From: an uncultured Clostridia bacterium
GTDB lineage: Bacteria > Bacillota > Clostridia > Oscillospirales > Butyricicoccaceae
Direction of reading: 5' to 3'
DNA length: 64,000 nt
NCBI GenBank assembly: GCA_944375715.1
Contig: CALWAP010000001.1
Span: 1-64,000, forward strand
Positions 25,924 through 33,736 of the stretch are shown piece after piece. The translations under genes and the position numbers were made by a program. Within the stretch, counting starts at the first letter, position 1; every line of letters starts with the position of its first letter. A model generated the notes under the pieces. It ran no database searches. It was not told the DNA's origin and was given only the letters and a program-made list of their open reading frames with translations.

Positions 25924-27293
25924 GGATCATCCCCGCTTACGCGGGGAAAAGCTCAAATCACAGCCCCCTCTGGCGGTTGGAGCGGGATCATCCCCGCTTA
26001 CGCGGGGAAAAGTCCATGTTGCAATAGCAGGCTTCGCAACCGTTGGGATCATCCCCGCTTACGCGGGGAAAAGCCAGGCTTTGTGTGCGGACGGGGAGAG
26101 ATCGGAGGATCATCCCCGCTTACGCGGGGAAAAGAATGACATTTTATGTGTTGGTAGTATAGAGATAGGATCATCCCCGCTTACGCGGGGAAAAGGAATT
26201 GCAAATCCCAAAGCTGTCGCAAGAAGAGGGATCATCCCCGCTTACGCGGGGAAAAGGAGTGATGGCACTCTTAAAAAGCCCCATTGGCAGGATCATCCCC
26301 GCTTACGCGGGGAAAAGCCAACGACGAAATTTTGCGGGGAAAACAAATAAGGATCATCCCCGCTTACGCGGGGAAAAGTTGTGGAGTATGGTGGACGAGC
26401 CGCAATTGAGAGGATCATCCCCGCTTACGCGGGGAAAAGATGCCATATATGCCTGACGCGTGGAGATAGGCGGGATCATCCCCGCTTACGCGGGGAAAAG
26501 CCAGCTGTGCCAAAGTCAAAGGCTGCACAAGCGGGATCATCCCCGCTTACGCGGGGAAAAGCGGGCTGGGAGGGAAACAAACATCGAGTTTGGAGGATCA
26601 TCCCCGCTTACGCGGGGAAAAGCTTCGACTCAGCCAAAGAAGAATGGCTCGACCGGGATCATCCCCGCTTACGCGGGGAAAAGTAAAAATCAAAAGGAGG
26701 AAAACAGAAATGAAAGGGATCATCCCCGCTTACGCGGGGAAAAGGAATTGCAAATCCTTGTTACTGTTGTTACCACAGGATCATCCCCGCTTACGCGGGG
26801 AAAAGTCTCAAACATATCATCAAAACACGGCAAGTAAAGGATCATCCCCGCTTACGCGGGGAAAAGATGGACGATTTAATGACATGGCTTGGTGATGTGG
26901 GATCATCCCCGCTTACGCGGGGAAAAGTTACTTCCAACAACAAGTTTCAATGTATAAGGAGGATCATCCCCGCTTACGCGGGGAAAAGAAGTCCTTAAAA
27001 TTTTCACAGCTTTCGACCATAGGATCATCCCCGCTTACGCGGGGAAAAGTTGGGTTTTGTTCTTGCCCTTGGCGTATATAAGGGATCATCCCCGCTTACG
27101 CGGGGAAAAGCACTTTTCCTCCTTTGGACTTTGTCGCTGTCGGGGATCATCCCCGCTTACGCGGGGAAAAGTTTGAACCGACAATGATACGCAGCGTGTA
27201 TGGAGGATCATCCCCGCTTACGCGGGGAAAAGCAACACATATCCATGAATAACGGTTGACAACAAGGATCATCCCCGCTTACGCGGGGAAAAG
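25924..27293 (-). CRISPR. Type I-E CRISPR array, 23 repeats and 22 spacers
   Basis: A 28-bp unit starting GGATCATCCCCGC and ending GCGGGGAAAAG on the plus strand recurs with an exact 61-bp period from 25924 to 27266; I saw no base change in any copy. Spacers are 33 nt by this count. Matching to known I-E repeats and the Cas6e stem (CCCCGC, GTAA loop, GCGGGG) puts the crRNA on the minus strand, with the leader end next to cas2. The base just before every plus-strand repeat is a purine in all copies, so the true repeat is probably 29 nt with a variable last pyrimidine and 32-nt spacers. Spacer origins cannot be judged here. Confidence 0.98.
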
Positions 27294-27332
27294 ACTAAAA
27301 AAAGTTATAAAATCCTTCTAATTTTGCCATTT
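27294..27332 (-). promoter_or_regulatory. Very short CRISPR leader
   Basis: Only 39 nt separate the cas2 stop from the leader-side repeat. The stretch is AT-rich (read on the minus strand, TTTTATAAC and a run of seven T). I see no convincing -35/-10 pair, so leader signals may extend into the cas2 3' end or the array may be read from the cas transcript. Confidence 0.55.
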
Positions 27333-28166
27333 TCAAGACATTTCCTTTAGTTTAAGGTACACCTGAATCGCCGCTTCACAATATGACCCCACCTGATTTT
27401 GGTCTATGGTATCCAGCGAAAAATAGTTCACCAAGCTCTGAATATCGCTATTTATTATATCATCCAATTTCCTTTCAGCCAAGGCAGATATATCTGAATA
27501 TTTATTTGCCGGCAGCGTCAGTCCATATCTGCGGCATAAAAGGCGAATACAGGAAAAAACCTTCTTTGGCTCGAAGGCTATCAGCTGATTTTCACCGATA
27601 AAATCCAAAAACGCTTTTGCCTCGACTATTTTTTCCTCTTCTACACGGGGAAAGCTGTCACAAGCGTCTTCAGGCGCGACCCTCAACGTCCTTATCCCCG
27701 ATATCTGACCCTTGCTTACCTTGGCTGCTCCCAGATCCATACAGCCTGTTTTATCCAGGCAGACAACGGCCAGCGCCGTAAAACACTCGTCAGTTTTGAT
27801 TTTCTGATGCATCCTGCCGGCCATACGCATTTTTGCAGCCCTGCTGTATCCTCTGTGAAAGGTTTCTTCCCTTTGCGGAGAGGTTTCTTTCTCAGACGGC
27901 CTGCGCATTATTTTTATTCCATCGAAATCCACAGGTTCCCATGGGGTATTATGGACCCTGAAGTCCAGCCCCTGCTCATTCGCCGCGCTAAACACCATGA
28001 CTGCCCTGCCGTTTTTCAGATTGCCGCATATCCTTGCCCAAAGCAGATCCCTGACACGGCTACTCATCGAGCCTACATATACTCCCGTGCTTATTTCAAA
28101 CATCCACTTTGACAAATCACCTCGCAGCTTGGACGGGCAGTTTGAAAGAGTAACCACGACCATCAA
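27333..28166 (-). CDS. cas2: Cas2 (type I-E) fused to a degenerate DEDDh-exonuclease-like domain
   Basis: Adaptation protein of 277 aa, much longer than the roughly 95-aa I-E Cas2. Residues 1-95 are Cas2 of the CasI-E type (VVVTLSNCPSKLRGDLSKW, TGVYVGSMSSRVRDLLW). A basic linker leads to a domain from about 126 to 277 that aligns in outline with DnaQ-like DEDDh exonucleases: AVVCLDKTG, MDLGAAKVSKGQI, FLDFIGENQLIAF, RYGLTLPANKYSDISALAERKL, and a last helix CEAAIQVYLKL. Motif I keeps Asp138 but the following Glu is lost, the HN..FD motif II is replaced, and motif III has no His/Asp pair. It should therefore be catalytically dead. It overlaps cas1 by 4 bp. Confidence 0.88.
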   Translation of the reverse strand: MMVVVTLSNCPSKLRGDLSKWMFEISTGVYVGSMSSRVRDLLWARICGNLKNGRAVMVFSAANEQGLDFRVHNTPWEPVDFDGIKIMRRPSEKETSPQREETFHRGYSRAAKMRMAGRMHQKIKTDECFTALAVVCLDKTGCMDLGAAKVSKGQISGIRTLRVAPEDACDSFPRVEEEKIVEAKAFLDFIGENQLIAFEPKKVFSCIRLLCRRYGLTLPANKYSDISALAERKLDDIINSDIQSLVNYFSLDTIDQNQVGSYCEAAIQVYLKLKEMS

Positions 28167-29101
28167 AACCGCCCCTTTCCGTAAGAAATGCCGTTTCTGA
28201 CAGCCTCCCGCTGATTATTCCACAGCATGACGGCATCTTCATCCGGTTTTTCGTTTTCATCGTCCGAAAGCAGCCATTTTATATCCCTTACCATACGCTC
28301 CAACAGTTTTTTTTCGGCAAAAACATCACGAACCCTTCGTCTGACCTGAGACGGAAGATCCTCTGACGGCTTTGAAGACATTTCAAAGGCTATCGGTATG
28401 GCAGTTTCGGCCTTATACAGATCGGCAATATCATATACAAAGGAGTTTTCGTGGCCGACATGTATGAACCCCAGGCCGGGAGAACAGCCCATTGCGGCAA
28501 TAACGGCATGGGCCAAGCCGTAAAGGCACACATTTGCGGCAGACAAAGCCTGATTTACCGGATCACCCGAGAGAAAATCTTCGTGGTCGTACTCCCTTCC
28601 ATTCCAATCTATCCCCCATTCCTCAGCCGACCGTTTGTATGCAGCGCGTACCCTGCTGCCCTCCCTGCCCCTGAGTTGGGGCAGGGTAAGGCGTGACAGA
28701 TCCTCTCCGGGGAAGCGCAACCCATACATTTTGCGCACCACCGCCAGATGTTGTTTAGAATCGCTGACCATTTTTGCCTGGCGGATCAAAAGGGAAGCCC
28801 TATGAGTCAGTGGGCGGCCCGAGGCATAATACCTGACCCCGTGCTCCCCTACCCACAAAATGCTTATCCCCGCGTCGCCTGCAAGCTCCATAGCCCTGTG
28901 CGTCACCGCAGCACCGGGCCCCAAAAGCAACACCGATATCGCTGCCGCGGGGATAAGCACAACGCCCTCATCGTCAATGACCGCCAATGCGCTGTCCCTG
29001 CGGTTTATCTGGCACTTCTCAAGATACAAAAATGTCAGCCGGTCTTTTATCTGGGGCAGGGCCTGAAGTTCAGGCTTTTTCATTCCAGGTATTTCGTTCA
29101 T
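28163..29101 (-). CDS. cas1: Cas1 integrase (type I-E)
   Basis: CRISPR spacer integrase of 312 aa acting with Cas2. The metal site is complete: Glu147 in LRGREGSRVR, His214 in GFIHVGHENS, and Asp224/Asp227 in YDIADLYK, with the same spacing as E. coli Cas1. Overlaps cas2 and cas6e by 4 bp each. The sequence is of the I-E subtype. Confidence 0.97.
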   Translation of the reverse strand: MNEIPGMKKPELQALPQIKDRLTFLYLEKCQINRRDSALAVIDDEGVVLIPAAAISVLLLGPGAAVTHRAMELAGDAGISILWVGEHGVRYYASGRPLTHRASLLIRQAKMVSDSKQHLAVVRKMYGLRFPGEDLSRLTLPQLRGREGSRVRAAYKRSAEEWGIDWNGREYDHEDFLSGDPVNQALSAANVCLYGLAHAVIAAMGCSPGLGFIHVGHENSFVYDIADLYKAETAIPIAFEMSSKPSEDLPSQVRRRVRDVFAEKKLLERMVRDIKWLLSDDENEKPDEDAVMLWNNQREAVRNGISYGKGRF

Positions 29102-29736
29102 CTCGCCGCACCCTTAAGGCGAATGACCGTCATAAGCCCCATGCCATAGGCTTTTCCCCTGCCAATGCCGGAAACAAGAGCTTTTTTGAACAGTTCGGAA
29201 TCCGTTACCTTCAAAATACCTTCGTATGTAACGGCAAGGAGCCTTACAGGGGAACCTTCTCCTCTTTTCCTGAAGGAATACCATTTGTTTCCCACAACGC
29301 CAAAGGCCGAAAGATCGGTATAAAATCCGTATTTTCCGCATCTATCCAAAAGCCATTTTTCCTGATACTGAGTCGAAATATGGGCATATCTCATCCCCCT
29401 GCCGTTTCTGGCTTCCGATGAAACGCTTATAGTAGGGTTGGCAACCAGCCTGAACCTGAAAGTCCCGCCATCCTCTATCCTGTCCAGCAGGGGCTGATAA
29501 TCGGCCGTATCCCATCTTCCTGTTCCAAACTGCCATGCCGCATGACTCAGGTCTGCATTGGCTGGACTTGCAATCAGCAGATATGCCTTATCCCCGATAC
29601 GGTCGATACGCCACAAAACCCTGTCATCTTCTTCCGCAAAAGCAGAGGCGACGGCCCCATGTATCATATTAGGATTATTCAAAGCCTTCATGGCGTCTCG
29701 CTTTTTCAGATCAAGTTCGATCCTGCTGAGGTACAT
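29098..29736 (-). CDS. cas6e: Cas6e crRNA endonuclease (CasE/Cse3)
   Basis: Cuts the precursor at each repeat and stays on the crRNA 3' hairpin in Cascade. The start is taken as the second of two adjacent ATGs (29736), 7 nt after GGAGGT, giving 212 aa; the first (29739) is possible. MYLSRIELDL opens the protein, catalytic His26 sits at the position used by Thermus Cse3, and the C-terminus has the glycine-rich GIGRGKAYGMGLMTV loop. It overlaps the cas5e 3' end by 26 bp. Confidence 0.95.
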   Translation of the reverse strand: MYLSRIELDLKKRDAMKALNNPNMIHGAVASAFAEEDDRVLWRIDRIGDKAYLLIASPANADLSHAAWQFGTGRWDTADYQPLLDRIEDGGTFRFRLVANPTISVSSEARNGRGMRYAHISTQYQEKWLLDRCGKYGFYTDLSAFGVVGNKWYSFRKRGEGSPVRLLAVTYEGILKVTDSELFKKALVSGIGRGKAYGMGLMTVIRLKGAAR

Positions 29737-30421
29737 CATCTTCACCTCCCATAAGTTCGTGCATGGCATCGTGGCTCGTGCCTGCTTTCATATCGACTCC
29801 CCGGCGTTCCGTCCAAAAAACAAACCCATATTGGCGGTGTGTAGGATTGAAGGACAAAGGCCTGTCCCTGAGCCGGTATGTCACGCCTCCTTCCAGCACG
29901 CCCTCTTCAATTATTCTCAGCCTGCCGTCAAGCTTTCTGCGCCGCCACTCAGCCGCCTGCCACGGCTCCCTTTCCAGGGCCTCCCCAAGGCTCAGGCTGC
30001 GTATACCGAGCACCAGGGGCAGTGTAGGCGGGCACGACCTTCTGCCAAGGAAAAGAGGGAAGGCCGGGTTATGCAGCGCTTCTTCCAGCTTTGAAAGCAG
30101 CTGAACATCATCGCTTTCAAGCCCTACCAGAAATACGGCGTCGGAAAGGTAAAACCTGCTTGTAACATAAGAATCTTTTCCTCTATGAGCCGTGTGATAA
30201 TCTCTTAAAAGCTCTCCCGGCTGGTCTATCCTTATGCCCATGCGCAGGCTGTCAAGCTTTTCGACAGTATCAATATCATCCCTGCGGCAGCCCAGAGCTG
30301 ACGCAAGAAGTCCTATGACGCCGCTCTTGGTCGGCTCTCTCCCTGTCCGGCGCACCTCAAATTTTGACTCGGAACCCCAGGCCTGAAGCGGGCCTGCCAA
30401 CCTAAGCAAAAGGGTGCTCAT
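29711..30421 (-). CDS. cas5e: Cas5e Cascade subunit (CasD)
   Basis: Caps the 5' handle of the crRNA in Cascade; 236 aa. The RAMP opening LLLRLAGPLQAWGSESKFE and EPTKSGVIGLLASALG are typical of Cas5 I-E. Near the C-terminus is RPLSFNPTHRQYGFVFW. Overlaps cas7e by 4 bp. Confidence 0.95.
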   Translation of the reverse strand: MSTLLLRLAGPLQAWGSESKFEVRRTGREPTKSGVIGLLASALGCRRDDIDTVEKLDSLRMGIRIDQPGELLRDYHTAHRGKDSYVTSRFYLSDAVFLVGLESDDVQLLSKLEEALHNPAFPLFLGRRSCPPTLPLVLGIRSLSLGEALEREPWQAAEWRRRKLDGRLRIIEEGVLEGGVTYRLRDRPLSFNPTHRQYGFVFWTERRGVDMKAGTSHDAMHELMGGEDDVPQQDRT

Positions 30422-31491
30422 GATCGCTCCCCGCCTTTTTGCGTATTTCCTATAAGCTCATCAAGCCACTTTATCATATCGCTCAGGGAACCGCACTGCG
30501 CCAGGGATTCCATCCCCTCACCTATGGCAAAGCTGTGGGCAGGGGGCTCTGTAAAGGTGGAATACAGCATTGAGGCGTATTCGCAAAAGCGTTTTTTGGA
30601 TATGGATACATAGCCGTCGCCGTTTGATGTAACGGGCCTTTCAAAAGCTCCAGACATATTGACCGGCTGGTCATTTCTGACCGTCACATACACGGCATCG
30701 GGCAGAGTGCGGTTTGCAAAAGTGTTCTGTTTTCCCGTAGGCATTGAGCATATAAACGCCTTGACAAACCCTTCGGCAGCCTCCGGCATTTTGTCGCCCA
30801 GATGCTTTTCAAGTTCGGCCAGATTGACTGTGGCGTAACGGTAAAGGGTGGCTGCGTCATATTCCACCGTGCCCAAGTGCCCAGCCCCGCTGCTGTCGTC
30901 GGGCGAAAGGTCGTCCACCGCCGTAAAATAGTCATACTCGGTCTGTACCGCATGGGTCGATATGCTGTGGGCGACCTGGGCCGCAGCGTCATAATTGAGG
31001 GAAGGGTCAGCGGCGACCATTCGTCCGAAAAGGGCTATATCCGCCGAAGGATTGTCTTTTATGGCCTTTTTATAGTCGTCTTTGTCCTTATCGCCCTGTA
31101 CGGCCAAAGCGGCCAGCGCCGACGCCTGTGCCTTGCTCATGAAGAACAAAGCATCCGCCATCTTGTTCTTGTCGAATTTCACCCCAGCGTTTTTAAGCGC
31201 CTCTTCCGCCATTTTTTCCGCGTTCTCTGTTTTGGTATCCGCACCCTGTTCCATTATTTCCCGGCTTACCATGCCTATAAGCCTTTTTGTCCTGACTCCC
31301 ACATCGTCTTTGTCAAACATCTCGCCGAACATCTGCCTTACGGCCCTTTTCCACGACTGTGAGGAAACCCTGGCCCTCGTCACGCCGCCGTAAACAGCCG
31401 TCTTGGGGCTGCCCGTATCGTCACGGTTCACACAGCTGGGGGGTACCGTCTGCAAAACATGAATGTCCACATAAAACCTGTTCTTTTCCAT
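30418..31491 (-). CDS. cas7e: Cas7e Cascade backbone subunit (CasC/Cse4)
   Basis: Forms the six-copy backbone along the crRNA; 357 aa. It begins with FYVDIHVLQTVPPSCVNRDD and contains the QSWKRAVRQMF segment and the THAVQTEYDYFTAVDDLSPD region typical of CasC, plus a thumb-like FICSMPTGKQNTFANRT loop. The start codon shares its last base region with the cse2 stop (1-bp overlap). Confidence 0.96.
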   Translation of the reverse strand: MEKNRFYVDIHVLQTVPPSCVNRDDTGSPKTAVYGGVTRARVSSQSWKRAVRQMFGEMFDKDDVGVRTKRLIGMVSREIMEQGADTKTENAEKMAEEALKNAGVKFDKNKMADALFFMSKAQASALAALAVQGDKDKDDYKKAIKDNPSADIALFGRMVAADPSLNYDAAAQVAHSISTHAVQTEYDYFTAVDDLSPDDSSGAGHLGTVEYDAATLYRYATVNLAELEKHLGDKMPEAAEGFVKAFICSMPTGKQNTFANRTLPDAVYVTVRNDQPVNMSGAFERPVTSNGDGYVSISKKRFCEYASMLYSTFTEPPAHSFAIGEGMESLAQCGSLSDMIKWLDELIGNTQKGGERS

Positions 31492-32105
31492 TACTTAACT
31501 TCCTCTCTTTCTTCACCTTCGTCTTTTTCCTCTTTCATCCTGTAAAAGTCCTCTGCCCAATTAAGCCTTACCCTGCTTCTCTCCTCCTGCTGCTGATACC
31601 TATGCAAATCCCTGGCCAGGGATTTGTAATCCAGCGGTATGTCTTCGGCTTTAAGAAGCTGGACTATACCTCTTAAATGATAGGCAACGCCGCGGATATC
31701 CTCAGATGAAGCCATTTGCTTGAATCTTCTCAGCACCCTTGATTCCTTATCGGCATCGCCGCCTGCAAGCTTCTTTAACGCCCTGCCGAGAGGATATCCT
31801 TCATTATGCATAAGCGAGGATTCGGTGCCTTTGCCCTGCTGATGAAGGGCAAAAAGGGTAAGCGCTATGTATGCAGCCCATTCCTCACGCCCGGCGCCCT
31901 CTTCATTACCCAGCCATTCTTCGGGAAACCCGTCCAAGAGTATGCCCCATAATTCAGGCAGTTCCCCCGGCTCTTTCCCCGCGCCCCGCCTGAGGTTTGC
32001 AAGCATTGCCTTCTGCGGCCCCGTTTCCCCCATGGACGCGATATAGGATATCCTTTTAGCGACATAGTCTCCGATACGGCTTGCCTTGCTACCGCTGTTC
32101 CACAT
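31491..32105 (-). CDS. cse2: Cse2 Cascade small subunit (CasB/Cas11e)
   Basis: Small all-helical subunit, two copies per Cascade, that stabilises the R-loop; 204 aa. Features include LRRGAGKEPGELPELWG, ALTLFALHQQGKG, LGRALKKLAG and a C-terminal YQQQEERSRVRLNWAEDFYR. The tail is highly acidic/basic (EEKDEGEEREE). Overlaps both neighbours by 1 bp. Confidence 0.93.
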   Translation of the reverse strand: MWNSGSKASRIGDYVAKRISYIASMGETGPQKAMLANLRRGAGKEPGELPELWGILLDGFPEEWLGNEEGAGREEWAAYIALTLFALHQQGKGTESSLMHNEGYPLGRALKKLAGGDADKESRVLRRFKQMASSEDIRGVAYHLRGIVQLLKAEDIPLDYKSLARDLHRYQQQEERSRVRLNWAEDFYRMKEEKDEGEEREEVK

Positions 32106-33736
32106 CAGTTTTCACTCCTTCCGTAAAGTTTAGAAATCCTGCTTTTGAAAAACATATGAGCCTTTGCGGCTGAATAAATCACAACCTTGTTATCGCTGCC
32201 GTCCTTTTTCTTTTCCATTCCCAAAACCGCAGAATCGGAGGCTTGGCTCACCATTTCACCGGCCAGGGCTAGGGCGATACTCTTTGCACTCTTGTGCCAG
32301 CGCTCCCCGGCTTCCCAAAGGCTTTCTTCACCCTTTGGATCCAAAGACAGCAGCCAGGCTCTAAAAGGCATATCGACCCTGTCATACCACTGCTGTTCAT
32401 ATTTCCCGGCAAAATCACTGTTTTGAGAATCGTCGCCTCCCGACGCCTCCAATATCCCCTGCGCCAGGATCCATATTTCCCTTGCGGCTTTATCGCATTT
32501 TTCAACTTCTTCGTTGACACGAATGGTCCACGGCCCGTCTATTTTGTCGAGCAGGCCTGTGTGAAATGTAAGCCCGTCCCCCAAAATGTCGGTTACGGCA
32601 CTGCGCTGTGAACTGTCATACCTGTTGCCTGAGGATGCGAAACTAATAAGTCTTTGTGAGATATACCCGTTTTTTCCCAGCCGGCTCACCCATTCGACCA
32701 CACCGGGGAGTTTCCTTTCTTCTCCCGGCATAAAGAGCCCCGCAAAATCACGCCACATCTGCCTGCCGGGGTAATGTGCCTTTGGAGTATAACAGGCGGG
32801 CACTCCGCTTTTTCCCTTCCGATATGACCACGCAGTCATCTGCTCTGCAAAAGCGTTTTCGCTTTCAAACGAATCCCCGCAGAGTATTCCGTACCCGATG
32901 ACAGCTCCGTTCTTTCTTTCCAGCAGAACCCTTCTGGACTGCAATGTCAAAAGCGACATCTGGCTTTGCGGCAAAGGCACGCTTCTCAGTTCCTGTTCGG
33001 GCGCCTTATCAAGCTCCCATACAGGTGGTTCATCGGACCAAAGAGTATCATCATTCTTGGCAATTATGAAATTCAAAAGCAGTGTCTCATACAAAGTCTT
33101 GCCCTTGGCCAAAACAAGCCCCAGCTGCCCAAGCCATGCTACTGATATCTTGCTTTCACGCTGCTCCTTTTGTATATGCGGCTTAAGAGCGGCGTCATCG
33201 AACCCATTGATATAGACAAGCCACCTTGCCGCTTCAGGATAAGCAACGCTCTCCTTTCCTTCAAGGCTGCGAACCTGAAACAGGCGTTCTTTATTCCCGC
33301 TTTTCGAAAGCTCACCTATCAGTTTGGCAGCCGAATTATATGTACCTTTCTTTGCCGACAGCGACTGATAAAATGGCTTTTCGGGGTGGAACAGCCAGAA
33401 CCGGTCCCTCCACTTTTCAAGGTAATCGGTTACCGGTTTTTTCGGCATGGCTTTCATGTCCCAAAGAGCTTTCCATCGCTCAAGCGCAATATCGATATCG
33501 TCCTCTTCAAGCGGCTCTTCGTCGCCATTTTCATTGACCCTGTAAAAAACAGCGTGCATTATGGCCAGCAAAAGGCGAAGAACTGCTACATTCTGGGTTT
33601 CTGTCTCCCCAGCAAGATCGATATATTTATCAGAATCCAAAAGCGCTGATAAAAGCGACACCTCTTTTACCTCGCCGTTTGGTTCCATGACCTTTATCCA
33701 AGGCTCGTCTATAAGATTAAACTCAGTTTCTTTCAT
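32105..33736 (-). CDS. cas8e: Cas8e Cascade large subunit (CasA/Cse1)
   Basis: Reads the PAM and recruits Cas3; 543 aa, slightly longer than E. coli Cse1. It begins FNLIDEPWIKV and includes LRLLLAIMHAVFYR and FWLFHPEKPFYQ, followed by WLGQLGLVLAKGKTLYETLL, and a C-terminal four-helix region. Which residues contact the PAM cannot be assigned by eye. Overlaps the cas3 3' end by 14 bp. Confidence 0.94.
   Translation of the reverse strand: MKETEFNLIDEPWIKVMEPNGEVKEVSLLSALLDSDKYIDLAGETETQNVAVLRLLLAIMHAVFYRVNENGDEEPLEEDDIDIALERWKALWDMKAMPKKPVTDYLEKWRDRFWLFHPEKPFYQSLSAKKGTYNSAAKLIGELSKSGNKERLFQVRSLEGKESVAYPEAARWLVYINGFDDAALKPHIQKEQRESKISVAWLGQLGLVLAKGKTLYETLLLNFIIAKNDDTLWSDEPPVWELDKAPEQELRSVPLPQSQMSLLTLQSRRVLLERKNGAVIGYGILCGDSFESENAFAEQMTAWSYRKGKSGVPACYTPKAHYPGRQMWRDFAGLFMPGEERKLPGVVEWVSRLGKNGYISQRLISFASSGNRYDSSQRSAVTDILGDGLTFHTGLLDKIDGPWTIRVNEEVEKCDKAAREIWILAQGILEASGGDDSQNSDFAGKYEQQWYDRVDMPFRAWLLSLDPKGEESLWEAGERWHKSAKSIALALAGEMVSQASDSAVLGMEKKKDGSDNKVVIYSAAKAHMFFKSRISKLYGRSEN

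Noticed and set aside
26081..26895. Several overlapping open frames of 85-125 codons across the CRISPR array
   Set aside because: They are produced by the 61-bp period, with repeated peptide blocks from the repeat itself. No ribosome sites and no protein family.
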